Part shown: positions 25,845-34,751 of the stretch, one piece after another
Numbering within the stretch: the first letter of the stretch is position 1
Layout of the letters: each line of letters begins with the position of its first letter
NCBI GenBank assembly: GCA_900544175.1
Contig: UQUN01000005.1
Location: forward strand, 1 to 64,000
Reading direction: 5' to 3'
Source of the DNA: an uncultured Alistipes sp.
Lineage (GTDB): Bacteria > Bacteroidota > Bacteroidia > Bacteroidales > UBA932
DNA length: 64,000 nucleotides
Notes under the pieces: model-generated
The model's input: only the letters and a program-made list of their open reading frames with translations
Database searches by the model: none
Told to the model about the DNA's origin: nothing
Made by a program: the position numbers and the translations under genes

Positions 25845-26222
25845 TTATTTAACCGCTATCACCTCTGCCTCAGCAAGCGCCCCCTTAGGAAGGGCTGCTA
25901 CCTGAAATGCGACACGTGCAGGGAAGGGTTCTGAAAAATACTCGGCATACACCTCATTGAGGGTTCCGAAGTCAGCCATGTCCTGAAGATAGACAGTGGT
26001 CTTCACCACATCCTTGTAGCTGTAGCCTGCCTCTGAAAGAACATGCCCGATATTCTTGAATACCTGATGGAGCTGCTCCCTGACTCCCCCCTCAGGGAAT
26101 TTGCCGGTAGATGCATCGACAGGAAGCTGTCCTGATACGTAAATAGTCCCGTTCGCTTCTATTGCCTGACTGTAAGGGCCCACAGCCGCCGGGGCCAAAG
26201 GAGATGATATAACTTTTTTCAT
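25845..26222 (-). CDS. ridA: RidA enamine/imine deaminase
   Basis: RidA (YjgF/YER057c/UK114) hydrolyses reactive enamine and imine intermediates such as 2-aminoacrylate, protecting PLP enzymes. 125 aa, with PLAPAAVGPYSQAIEANG, the conserved ending ARVAFQVAALPKGALAEAE and the Arg that binds the substrate carboxylate in FPARVAFQ. The start at 26222 (MKKVISSP) is chosen because family members begin about there; a longer frame runs back into lptD and has no conserved sequence. It lies 26 bases after lptD and 8 before rho. Confidence 0.95.
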   Translation of the reverse strand: MKKVISSPLAPAAVGPYSQAIEANGTIYVSGQLPVDASTGKFPEGGVREQLHQVFKNIGHVLSEAGYSYKDVVKTTVYLQDMADFGTLNEVYAEYFSEPFPARVAFQVAALPKGALAEAEVIAVK

Positions 26223-26248
26223 GTCTTTTGAATTATATTGTTGATAAT

Positions 26249-28969
26249 TTAATTGTCCCATTGCGAAGATCCTTTGCGGTATGACAGGAGGTCCGCCAAT
26301 GCCGCCGCCTTTGCATTGATTCTGAAACTCCATTGCTTCCACTGTCCCAACGGTACCCATGAGAATGATATTTCAAAGCAATGCAGGTCGTATGTAGCGC
26401 TTATCTGAGTCGTGGTCAACTTCATCTTGGTAAGGTCAAAGCCTGTCGTAAGATTGAGATTGAGTGCCTTTGTAAGGCGCACCTGACCGTTGATATTCAG
26501 GGTCTGCGTATGATTGTTCCTGGCTATAAGCTGGTTGTTGCTGTATTGATAGGTGCGGGAATAACTATAGGTATAATTGAACGACACCGACCACGGGACC
26601 TCAGGATTGAGATAGTACACCCAGCCGCCAGGTATGAACTCCCCGGTCACGGGATGATAGTATACCCTGGTATAAGCCGGCGACTCCCCTGTCATCTTCA
26701 CACCGCCGCCACCGCCGCCACCGCCGCTGCCGGATCCGTCATTTCCCTTGCCGGCACCCTCACCAGAGAGACTGAATCCGAGCGATACGTTCGCATTGGT
26801 CAGACGCACAAGCCTTCCGGTCTGCTGCACATTGAAACGGTTGTACCTCTGCCCTCTGTAGTCCACTGCGTAGGGATCCAGGGTCATGCCGGCCGATATG
26901 CTTACTTTCTCCAGCGCGTTGGTCGTCAGGTTGACGTTGATGTTGGAAAGCTTCATACTGTCCGCGAGGAAATTGTAGTTTCCCGACAGATTCAGGTTGT
27001 CAATGAGCTTTATCTTCTTGAGTCCTGTACCAGTAGTGTCCTTCTTGTCCTCGACCTTAGCCTCCAGGTTGTTTCCTATCTGGAAACCCAATGAAGCCGT
27101 CTTGCCGGGAGACGGGGGGCTGTAAAGACCTCCCGACCATTTATTGTACTCTACGGTATGCTGTTCCCCATGGATGTCAGTATAGTTGTATACACGGTAA
27201 CCGTTGATGGCCGTTCCCATCTCAGGCGCGTAGGACACTGACAGCGACGGGGATATCATGTGACGCACAGCCTTCAGCTTGCCTCTTCTGAAATTGAACA
27301 TTCCATAAAGACGGGTGCTCAGTGACGCGCTTGCCGAAAAATTCTGCGTTATGCCGAAATCCTCGAAAAGTCCCGTGCGCTTGGTCTCCACCCTGTCTGT
27401 CTCCGGGTTGTAATACTGGCTCTGGGAACTGAAGTACCAGTTCATGCCGTATGACACGGAAGGCGCAAGCGTCAGGTACTTGAACAGGGTAAACGTGGGC
27501 AGACCTATAGAGAAGCTGTGAGTCATTCCGGTCTGCATCTTGTCCCAGAAATCAGGGTCATGGATCTCACTGGCCTTGAAGTTGATCTTGTTCTGCAATG
27601 TCGTGCTGTAGCTGAGGGCAAACTGCTCGTACCACTTCTCCCCTCCGACCCTGTCCTTTCTTTTGAATGGATAGAACCTATTGACATTCAACGTAATATT
27701 AGGAAGAGTGATCGCATAGGAACTGTCCCTTGAGTTCTGGCTGTGCAGGGCATTGACAGACACGCTCAAAGCGCTCCATGTCTTGGAATATGAAATGGAT
27801 GACGACACCTGGTTGTTCAGAGCCTCATTGACATTCGAGTAGTTGTACTGGTTATTGGACGGACTGGAGAAATTGACGGACGCCCTGAACGAAGTTCCCG
27901 GATTGGCCTTGGAGTCCTGAGTATGGCTCCACTTGACACTGAAGTTCCTGGTCTGGAAAAAGTCTGCACTTCCTTTTTCCCCTGTCTGGTCATTGGAGAA
28001 GGACAAGTCAAAAGTTCCATTGAACTTATATCTCAACTTGTATCTGGATGACATGTTCAGACTCCACGAGCCCTTTGTATAGAGACTTCCGGTAAGAGCC
28101 ACATCAAAATAGTCTCCCAGCACGAAATAGAAACCTCCGTCCTTTATAAAAAGACCTCGGGCAGCCTCTTCTCCAAAATTAGGGAAGAGTATGCCGCTGG
28201 CCCTGTCCGGACGTTTCGGCACAAAACCGAACGGAAGCATGAGAGGATACAGCGGAACATCGCCGAGCACGAGGTACGCAGGACCGAAGACGGTCTTCTG
28301 CTTCGGTTCCGTCTCTACCTTGGCCTTGGTCATCCTAAGATAGAAATGCGGGTGATCCAGATCGCAGACCGTATACTTTCCTCCCGAAATATTGATGGAA
28401 CGGTCCGGAAGCATATTCAGATTGTCTCCCCTGAGCACACCGTCCTCCTCCGCCGTAACCATATTCTTTATGCGCGCCTTCCCAGTCTTGAAATTGTAGA
28501 ACACATTGTCCATCGAATAAGTCTTGCCTCCCTGCGTCATCTCCGGTTTCCCGTTGACCACCCCGGCCGTATCCGCGACTCCTGCCGCATACACCACCTG
28601 CCTGTCCATATCATACTCCATATATTCCGCAGTCAGCTTCATGTCCCCGTACGTAACACTTGCGTCACCATAATAGTATATCATCTTCCTGCCGGAAGAG
28701 AAATCCTCTATGATCGAATCCACCGCCGTGGAAAATGCCGGCTGCTCAAGCATTCCGCCCTTTACCGTAGAATCAGGACGGAAAAGCGAGTCCGCCACCG
28801 CCGCAGAGTCCTGCAAGGAGAGAGAGTCCGGCACAGCCGTGGAATCCACCGCCGTACTGTCCGTCATAAGCCCATGGCCTGTACCACAAACGGCTCCTGC
28901 CTGCCATACCGATGATATGAAGGCCGCCATGAATGCGACAATAGTCATAAGTAACTTATGGGACTGCAT
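26249..28969 (-). CDS. LptD/OstA-like outer-membrane LPS assembly protein
   Basis: A 906-aa outer-membrane protein that probably inserts lipopolysaccharide into the outer leaflet. A signal peptide (about 1-26) is followed by a Ser/Asp/Ala/Val-rich segment, an LptA/OstA-like N-terminal jellyroll (about 70-250, with YMEYDMDRQVVYAAGVADT) and a large C-terminal beta barrel. Bacteroidota LptD homologues are diverged, so lptD is a functional guess. A Gly/Ser-rich stretch with eight consecutive Gly sits in a barrel loop, coded by three perfect copies of a 9-base unit (26701-26727). It is the first gene of the lptD-ridA-rho unit. Confidence 0.85.
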   Translation of the reverse strand: MQSHKLLMTIVAFMAAFISSVWQAGAVCGTGHGLMTDSTAVDSTAVPDSLSLQDSAAVADSLFRPDSTVKGGMLEQPAFSTAVDSIIEDFSSGRKMIYYYGDASVTYGDMKLTAEYMEYDMDRQVVYAAGVADTAGVVNGKPEMTQGGKTYSMDNVFYNFKTGKARIKNMVTAEEDGVLRGDNLNMLPDRSINISGGKYTVCDLDHPHFYLRMTKAKVETEPKQKTVFGPAYLVLGDVPLYPLMLPFGFVPKRPDRASGILFPNFGEEAARGLFIKDGGFYFVLGDYFDVALTGSLYTKGSWSLNMSSRYKLRYKFNGTFDLSFSNDQTGEKGSADFFQTRNFSVKWSHTQDSKANPGTSFRASVNFSSPSNNQYNYSNVNEALNNQVSSSISYSKTWSALSVSVNALHSQNSRDSSYAITLPNITLNVNRFYPFKRKDRVGGEKWYEQFALSYSTTLQNKINFKASEIHDPDFWDKMQTGMTHSFSIGLPTFTLFKYLTLAPSVSYGMNWYFSSQSQYYNPETDRVETKRTGLFEDFGITQNFSASASLSTRLYGMFNFRRGKLKAVRHMISPSLSVSYAPEMGTAINGYRVYNYTDIHGEQHTVEYNKWSGGLYSPPSPGKTASLGFQIGNNLEAKVEDKKDTTGTGLKKIKLIDNLNLSGNYNFLADSMKLSNINVNLTTNALEKVSISAGMTLDPYAVDYRGQRYNRFNVQQTGRLVRLTNANVSLGFSLSGEGAGKGNDGSGSGGGGGGGGVKMTGESPAYTRVYYHPVTGEFIPGGWVYYLNPEVPWSVSFNYTYSYSRTYQYSNNQLIARNNHTQTLNINGQVRLTKALNLNLTTGFDLTKMKLTTTQISATYDLHCFEISFSWVPLGQWKQWSFRINAKAAALADLLSYRKGSSQWDN
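26701..26727. repeat. Three tandem 9-base repeats in lptD
   Basis: The unit CACCGCCGC is present three times without mismatch and codes on the minus strand for poly-glycine. Copy-number changes would alter loop length by three residues without breaking the frame. Confidence 0.85.
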
Positions 28970-29012
28970 GAAAACTAATGAAGATTCTGGTTCGTCTTAG
29001 AGTAATTGCCGA

Positions 29013-29020
29013 CAAATATA
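29013..29020 (-). promoter_or_regulatory. Promoter -7 box for lptD-ridA-rho
   Basis: TATATTTG on the minus strand, a full TAnnTTTG match, 44 bases before the lptD start. Confidence 0.6.
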
Positions 29021-29061
29021 GTCTTTTTTACACTTACCGCAAAACTCATTCCAAAATTTAT

Positions 29062-29069
29062 TAACTTTG
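29062..29069 (+). promoter_or_regulatory. Promoter -7 box for the amidase operon
   Basis: TAACTTTG, a full TAnnTTTG match, ends only 8 bases before the amidase ATG at 29078. If used, the mRNA would be leaderless or nearly so. No TTTG at -33. Confidence 0.4.
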
Positions 29070-29077
29070 CTCCCGAT

Positions 29078-30139
29078 ATGATCAGGACAACAGGCATAAT
29101 AATTCTGGCCGTACTGCTTCAGGCGGTATTCTCACCGACGGTACTGTCTGCCCAGAACAAGCAGGTCGTAGAGCTGCGGACAGTGGTCATAGACGCCGGT
29201 CACGGAGGGCACGACTCGGGAGCCAGAAACGGGAACATATATGAGAAGAACATCACTCTTTCTGTAGCCAAAAGACTCGGAGACCTGATCAAGAAGAACT
29301 ATCCGTCCGTCAATGTCATCTATACCCGGAGCGATGACAGGTTCGTGGAACTTTACAAAAGGGCCGACATAGCCAACAAGAACAACGCAGACCTGTTCAT
29401 ATCCATCCATGTCAACGCTGCCGGAGACAGATCCGCAAGAGGCCACGAGACATTCGTAATGGGACAGGACATGAGCAAGTCCAATTTCGAAGTATGCCAG
29501 TTGGAAAACAGCGTGGTGGTTCTGGAAGAGGACTATACATCCAACTACCAGGGATTCGACCCCAACAATCCCGAATCGTACATCATCTTCTCCCTGCTTC
29601 AGAACGCCCATCTTGAACAAAGTCTCGAATTCGCCACACTTGTACAGAAATATGCCGACTCAGGTCCGGTATCCAACAATCGGGGTGTCAAGCAGGACAA
29701 CTTCATCGTCCTTTGGAAATGCACCATGCCGGCAGTTCTGGTGGAGATAGGTTTCATCTCCAATCCGTCCGATGTCAAGATAGTCACCGACAGGAACAAC
29801 CAGCAGCGCATAGCCGGAAACATATTCAAGGCATTCCAGGATTACAAGAAGGCATACGATACCGAATTGTATGCCCAGTCGCCGGAAGATGTTCCGGCGC
29901 CGCAGATCAGGATGCGTGAGAACAGCGACGGAAAGTTCGGCATACAGATTCTGGCCTCAAGAAAGCTGCTGCCGGACGATGCCGCAGAGTTCAAGGGATG
30001 GAGCTGCAGGCACATCGTATCGGGAAAGGTCTACAAATACTACATAGGCTCGTTCCACACGAGAAGCGAGGCCCAGAAAGCACTGCCCAGGATAAGGAAC
30101 AGTTTCCCCGAGGCTTTCATCATCAATTTATCTGACTGA
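29078..30139 (+). CDS. N-acetylmuramoyl-L-alanine amidase with C-terminal SPOR-like domain
   Basis: Zinc amidase (Amidase_3) that cuts the peptide from the glycan strand of peptidoglycan during daughter-cell separation, 353 aa. A signal peptide (about 1-25, LSAQN) precedes the catalytic domain, with likely zinc ligands His42 in DAGHGGHDSG, Glu56 in NIYEKN and His111 in ISIHVNA. The catalytic Glu is in VLVEIGFISNPSD. The last about 70 residues (GKFGIQILASR to AFIINLSD) look like a SPOR-type septal-glycan-binding domain. The start at 29078 begins the signal peptide. It lies 2 bases before the MCE gene. Confidence 0.92.
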   Translation: MIRTTGIIILAVLLQAVFSPTVLSAQNKQVVELRTVVIDAGHGGHDSGARNGNIYEKNITLSVAKRLGDLIKKNYPSVNVIYTRSDDRFVELYKRADIANKNNADLFISIHVNAAGDRSARGHETFVMGQDMSKSNFEVCQLENSVVVLEEDYTSNYQGFDPNNPESYIIFSLLQNAHLEQSLEFATLVQKYADSGPVSNNRGVKQDNFIVLWKCTMPAVLVEIGFISNPSDVKIVTDRNNQQRIAGNIFKAFQDYKKAYDTELYAQSPEDVPAPQIRMRENSDGKFGIQILASRKLLPDDAAEFKGWSCRHIVSGKVYKYYIGSFHTRSEAQKALPRIRNSFPEAFIINLSD

Positions 30140-30141
30140 CA

Positions 30142-31047
30142 ATGAAGAAGGAAATAAAGACAGGGCTGTTCGCTGTAATAGTCATTATCGTTACTCTGTT
30201 CATGATCGAGTTCCTGAGAGGCAAGGATATCTTCTCAAGGAACGATACCTTCTATATAATATACCCGGAAGTGGAGGGCATCGGAGTATCGACAGGCGTC
30301 ACAGTTGGAGGCTATCCCGCCGGAACAGTATCGGACATGACCTATAATCCAGTATCGAAAGACTACATGCTGACCGTAAGCATATCGAAAGAGTTCCGCA
30401 TCCCGGCAGACTCGCGCATGGAAATATACAGTGCGGATATTCTTGGGACCAGAAAAATAAGGGTGCTGATGGGACAGTCCGACACATTCGCCGTCTCGGG
30501 AGACACGCTGTCCGGAACATCAGAGGCGGACATGATCTCCTCACTTGCAGGCAGCATACAGCCGACAGTGCTGCGGATCGATACACTTATCAGAAACCTC
30601 AACACTACCGTCACTGCCGTCAACATGGTCCTTGACGAGGAAAACAGGACCGGGATAAAGGAGACTATCGAGAGCATCAACAACTCGGCCAAGGCTCTGA
30701 GCATGATAACCGCCGGCATCAGCGGAAAGAGTCCCGAGATAGAAAACATTCTGCAGAACCTGAGTTCCATGACCGACAGGCTGGACTCCGCCTCGTCCTC
30801 TATCGAAGCTGCCGCCGTGAACGCAGAAATCATCACAGCCTCACTGAAGGATGCCCCTATCCAGAAGACAGCCGACTCCATCTACAGTCTCGTAAGCAGG
30901 ATACAGAATCCGGACGGAAGCATCGGAAAACTGCTGGTATCGGACTCCCTGTACAACTCGCTGACAAGGCTCTCGAACAGTCTCGACTCTTTGGTCTCCG
31001 ACATCAGCAGAGACCCCAAAAAGTATATAAAAATTTCTATTTTCTAA
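30142..31047 (+). CDS. MlaD/MCE-family lipid transport protein
   Basis: A 301-aa protein with one N-terminal transmembrane helix (about 7-25) and a periplasmic MCE domain (about 35-120, with GIGVSTGVTVGGYPAGTVSDM). A long helical, Ser/Asn-rich C-terminal part follows. MlaD-type proteins form hexameric rings that carry phospholipids between the membranes together with an MlaE permease and MlaF ATPase. Those partners are not adjacent. The gene is tightly linked to the upstream amidase (2 bases), and dnaA follows after an AT-rich gap. Confidence 0.9.
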   Translation: MKKEIKTGLFAVIVIIVTLFMIEFLRGKDIFSRNDTFYIIYPEVEGIGVSTGVTVGGYPAGTVSDMTYNPVSKDYMLTVSISKEFRIPADSRMEIYSADILGTRKIRVLMGQSDTFAVSGDTLSGTSEADMISSLAGSIQPTVLRIDTLIRNLNTTVTAVNMVLDEENRTGIKETIESINNSAKALSMITAGISGKSPEIENILQNLSSMTDRLDSASSSIEAAAVNAEIITASLKDAPIQKTADSIYSLVSRIQNPDGSIGKLLVSDSLYNSLTRLSNSLDSLVSDISRDPKKYIKISIF

Positions 31048-31229
31048 AATATTTTTGTAACAAAATCTTAACAAAAATTTTAAAAAAAATAAATCTTCTT
31101 GATAAACAATACGTTTAAATTTTCATCAGAATTTTTATTTTTTTAATTCGATTTTTTTACTCAATTTTGTTTCTCCGATAAGGAAAAAACTGAGTACTGA
31201 AACCTTTTACATCAACTAATTTTTGAGGA
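31048..31229. other. AT-rich leader of dnaA, possible origin DNA
   Basis: This 182-base gap is made almost entirely of A and T runs, in sharp contrast to its surroundings. TATTTTTG at 31050-31057 is a possible -7 box for dnaA. An AT-rich region next to dnaA is a common place for oriC, but I find no TTATCCACA-like DnaA box on either strand, so this is only a candidate unwinding element or simply the dnaA leader. Confidence 0.35.
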
Positions 31230-32639
31230 ATGAATCATAAGGAAGCATGGGATAACTGTCTGCAAATCATAAGGGATAACATTCCCGAGAGCAGTTTTAG
31301 AACATGGTTTGAGCCTATACGGCCCGTCAAACTGGAGGGAAGTACCCTCACCATTCAGGTCCCGTCCGGATTCTTTCCTGAATACATAGAGGCACAGTAC
31401 ATCGACATACTGAGTTCGACCATGAAAAGAGTGATCGGGAAGGATGCCAGACTGGTATACGAAGTACCGATTGTCAAGAACACGACTGTCAGGTATCCGG
31501 CCGGCCGTAACCGCAGCGACATCGTCAATCCGAACATCTCGCTCCCCAAGGACAAAATAGAGAAGATCGACGATCCGTATATCATTCCAGGCATCAAAGG
31601 ACTCACCGTCAATCCCAACCTCAACTACAACTACTCATTCGACAATCTCATCGAGGGAGACTGCAACCGTCTCGGACGCGCTGCCGGACTTGCGATAGCA
31701 GAGAATCCTGGAAACACTGCATACAACCCGTTTTTCGTATACGGAGGCCCCGGACTTGGAAAGACCCATCTCATACAGGCAATAGGAATAGAAATCAAGG
31801 AAAGATTCCCGGAAAAGGTGGTGCTCTATGTCACAGCCAACCGCTTCCAGACACATTACATGGATTCCGTGCAGAAAAACTCCCTCACGGACTTCCTGCA
31901 CTATTACCAGTCTATGGACGTGCTCATCATCGATGACGTCCACGAGTTTGCGGAGAAACCAGGTACGCAGAATGCGTTTTTCCAGATATTCAACTACCTG
32001 CGTCAGTTAGGCAAACAACTGATATTCACGTCAGACAGAGCGCCTGTCGACCTTCAGGGACTGGAGCAGAGACTGCTTTCCAGATTCAAGTGGGGACTTA
32101 CCACGGAACTGCTTCCTCCCGATATCAATACGAGGATAGCCATCCTCAAGGCCAAGAGCTTCAAGGACGGCATACAACTGAGCGACGACATCACCTACTA
32201 CATCGCATCAAAAGTCACCGACAACGTAAGGGAACTTGAAGGCACGCTTGCATCCCTGATGGCCCATGCCACGCTTACGAAGAAGAAGATCACGCTCCAG
32301 CTTGCCCAGGAAATCATAGAGAAGATCGTCACCGTAAACAAGACGGACATCTCCATCACAAGGATACGCAACACAGTAAGCAGCTATTTCGGAATATCCA
32401 ATGAACTGCTGCTGTCCAACTCCAGAAAGAGAGAGATCGTGCAGGCCCGCCAGATAGCCATGTACCTGTGCCGCAACCTCACAGGCAAGTCCCTCAACAC
32501 CATAGGTGGAGAACTGGGAGGAAAGAACCACGCGACAGTACTGCATGCTTGCGAGACCGTGTGCGACCTCATGGCCACGGACCGGTCGTTCAAGCAATAC
32601 ATCTCCGATATAGAGAAGAAACTCAAGTCCAACATCTAA
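31230..32639 (+). CDS. dnaA: Chromosomal replication initiator DnaA
   Basis: AAA+ protein that opens oriC, 469 aa. An N-terminal DnaB-interaction domain (about 1-80, with SFRTWFEPIRPV) and a short linker are followed by the ATPase: Walker A GGPGLGKTH at 172-180, Walker B LIIDDVHEF and the arginine-finger region LLSRFKWG. The C-terminal DNA-binding domain has GGELGGKNHATVLHACETV, which fits the DnaA signature. Genes on either side (MCE, pepD) are not the classical dnaA-dnaN-recF set; in Bacteroidota this cluster is often split. rpmH, often near dnaA elsewhere, is 30 kb away. Confidence 0.98.
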   Translation: MNHKEAWDNCLQIIRDNIPESSFRTWFEPIRPVKLEGSTLTIQVPSGFFPEYIEAQYIDILSSTMKRVIGKDARLVYEVPIVKNTTVRYPAGRNRSDIVNPNISLPKDKIEKIDDPYIIPGIKGLTVNPNLNYNYSFDNLIEGDCNRLGRAAGLAIAENPGNTAYNPFFVYGGPGLGKTHLIQAIGIEIKERFPEKVVLYVTANRFQTHYMDSVQKNSLTDFLHYYQSMDVLIIDDVHEFAEKPGTQNAFFQIFNYLRQLGKQLIFTSDRAPVDLQGLEQRLLSRFKWGLTTELLPPDINTRIAILKAKSFKDGIQLSDDITYYIASKVTDNVRELEGTLASLMAHATLTKKKITLQLAQEIIEKIVTVNKTDISITRIRNTVSSYFGISNELLLSNSRKREIVQARQIAMYLCRNLTGKSLNTIGGELGGKNHATVLHACETVCDLMATDRSFKQYISDIEKKLKSNI

Positions 32640-32650
32640 TACATCTCATC

Positions 32651-34087
32651 ATGACATCAGAACAAGTCCTTTCCCACTTCCGCGAGATACTTACTATCCC
32701 GCGTGAGTCCGGACACGAGGAGCATATTATCGCTTACCTTCAGAAATTCGCGGCAGACAGGAACCTCGACTGCAAGACGGACGAAGCAGGCAATGTACTG
32801 ATCACCGTCCCTGCCACACCCGGAAGGGAGAACTCTCCAACCATAATTCTGCAGAGCCACTCGGACATGGTCTGCGAAAAAAACAGCGGAGTCGAGCATG
32901 ATTTTTCCAAAGATCCCATCAAGGCAGTGGTTGAGAACGGCTGGCTGATAGCCAAGGATACCACCCTCGGGGCCGATTGCGGCATAGGTATCGCCGCCCA
33001 GTTAGCCGTACTCGAAGACAAGGAGATGCCCCACGGCAAGATAGAGTGTCTCTTCACCACATCCGAGGAGACCGGACTGGACGGAGCCTTCGCCCTCAAG
33101 GATGACTTCCTTACAGGCACCATTCTCCTCAATCTCGACTCGGAGGATGAAGGGGAGCTGTTCATAGGCTGTGCAGGAGGCATTGACACTACGGCAAAGT
33201 TCCACTATACTGCTGAGAATGTGCCTCAGGGCCATATCTGCGTAAAAGCAGGCTTCTGCGGAGGCATAGGAGGACACAGCGGAGACGACATCGACAAGGG
33301 ACGCTCCAACGCGATACAGTCACTTGCCCGTTTCCTCTACAGGGCCAACAGGGACTGCGGCATCACACTGTGCTCGATAGACGGAGGCAACAAGCGAAAC
33401 GCCATAGCAAGGGAGGCATATGCCGTAATAGCCGTGGCACCCGCTGACATCGATGCTGTAAAGGGCATACATCAGGATGTCCTTGCCTGTCTCAAGGACG
33501 AATACTCAGTCACCGACCCTGACATCAACGGTATCTGGGAAACGTGCGGGACACCTGATACGGCCATTGACAGCAATACGTCATCCTGTCTTATCGGCAT
33601 CCTCAACTCCATTCCACACGGAGTACTTGCAATGAGCGCTGAAGTGAAAGGTCTCGTAGAGACTTCCACCAACCTCGCATCTGTCAAAATGCCGGAGAAA
33701 GGCATAATCCGCATCGGCACCAGCCAGAGGAGCTCCACAAACTCATCCCGCAGATATGCTGCAGAAAGAATCGAGGCCGGTTTCATACTCGCCGGCGCGG
33801 ATGTCACGCACGAGTCAGAATACCCGGGATGGAAACCGAGCCTGAAATCACACATACTGGAAATATGCAAGGAGTCCTACATAAGGCTCTTCGGCAAGGA
33901 GCCAGTAGTAAGGGCCATACACGCCGGACTGGAATGCGGGCTTTTCCTCGACAAATATCCCAGACTTGACATGATCTCATTCGGTCCGACTCTGAGAGGC
34001 GTACACGCTCCGGGAGAGAGACTCGACCTGGCAAGTCTGGACCGTTTCGTCCTGCTGCTTGAAGACGTGATCAGACAATGCAAATAA
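32651..34087 (+). CDS. pepD: Aminoacyl-histidine dipeptidase (M20)
   Basis: Cytoplasmic zinc dipeptidase (PepD/Xaa-His dipeptidase), 478 aa. Metal ligands are in LQSHSDMVCEKN (His) and DTTLGADCGIG (Asp), and the general base and a ligand are in TSEETGLDGA. The lid domain starts at HSGDDIDKGRSNAI, a PepD hallmark. The start at 32651 (MTSEQVLSHFREIL) is chosen over a longer frame that would overlap the dnaA coding sequence. It follows dnaA by 11 bases and precedes rpe by 10, so they may be co-transcribed. Confidence 0.94.
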   Translation: MTSEQVLSHFREILTIPRESGHEEHIIAYLQKFAADRNLDCKTDEAGNVLITVPATPGRENSPTIILQSHSDMVCEKNSGVEHDFSKDPIKAVVENGWLIAKDTTLGADCGIGIAAQLAVLEDKEMPHGKIECLFTTSEETGLDGAFALKDDFLTGTILLNLDSEDEGELFIGCAGGIDTTAKFHYTAENVPQGHICVKAGFCGGIGGHSGDDIDKGRSNAIQSLARFLYRANRDCGITLCSIDGGNKRNAIAREAYAVIAVAPADIDAVKGIHQDVLACLKDEYSVTDPDINGIWETCGTPDTAIDSNTSSCLIGILNSIPHGVLAMSAEVKGLVETSTNLASVKMPEKGIIRIGTSQRSSTNSSRRYAAERIEAGFILAGADVTHESEYPGWKPSLKSHILEICKESYIRLFGKEPVVRAIHAGLECGLFLDKYPRLDMISFGPTLRGVHAPGERLDLASLDRFVLLLEDVIRQCK

Positions 34088-34097
34088 GTCCTGTCCC

Positions 34098-34751
34098 ATG
34101 AAAAGCCTAATGATATCCCCGTCCATACTCTCATCGGACTTCACACGTCTCGGTGAGACCGTGGACATGCTGAACGGTTCCAAATGCGACTTCATACATC
34201 TGGACGTGATGGACGGCGTGTTCGTGCCCAACATCTCATTCGGATTCCCGGTCATCAGGAATATCGCCGCCAAAGCCGCAAAACCGCTGGACATCCATCT
34301 CATGATAGTGGATCCGGACAGATACATGAATGTGCTGAAAGACTGCAGTCCCGAATTCGTGACCGTACACTACGAGGCATGCACCCACCTGCACCGCAGC
34401 CTGCAGAACATACGCCTGAACGGCATGCGGCCAGGAGTGGTGATCAACCCGCACACCCCGGTATCGTCGCTCGAGTATATAGCCGAATACTGCGACATGA
34501 TAGTCCTCATGTCCGTCAACCCAGGTTTCGGAGGCCAGTCATTCATTGAAAGCACTTACCGCAAGGTATCTGAGACAAAAGAACTGCTCACACGCCTCGG
34601 TTCCGGAGCCTTGATCGAAGTGGATGGAGGTGTGAACCTTACGAACGCCGGCAGGCTAAGGGACGCCGGAGCCGACATCGTAGTCACAGGCAACGCCCTG
34701 TTCTCCTCCGATGATCCCGCCGGAATGGTGGAGCTGATCAAGTCCCTATAG
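34098..34751 (+). CDS. rpe: Ribulose-phosphate 3-epimerase
   Basis: Interconverts ribulose 5-phosphate and xylulose 5-phosphate in the pentose phosphate pathway, 217 aa. It is a TIM barrel with SPSILSSDFTRLGE, HLDVMDGVFVPNISFG (catalytic Asp and metal His), LDIHLMI, VLMSVNPGFGGQSF and EVDGGVN. It is the last gene of the dnaA-pepD-rpe run and overlaps the convergent birA gene by 6 bases. Confidence 0.97.
   Translation: MKSLMISPSILSSDFTRLGETVDMLNGSKCDFIHLDVMDGVFVPNISFGFPVIRNIAAKAAKPLDIHLMIVDPDRYMNVLKDCSPEFVTVHYEACTHLHRSLQNIRLNGMRPGVVINPHTPVSSLEYIAEYCDMIVLMSVNPGFGGQSFIESTYRKVSETKELLTRLGSGALIEVDGGVNLTNAGRLRDAGADIVVTGNALFSSDDPAGMVELIKSL

Noticed and set aside
26701..26727. On/off phase variation of lptD by the tandem repeat
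   Set aside because: The unit is 9 bases, so gain or loss keeps the reading frame; only loop length can change.
31048..31229. Firm call of oriC
   Set aside because: AT-rich and beside dnaA, but no DnaA box on either strand, and skew cannot be judged from this window.
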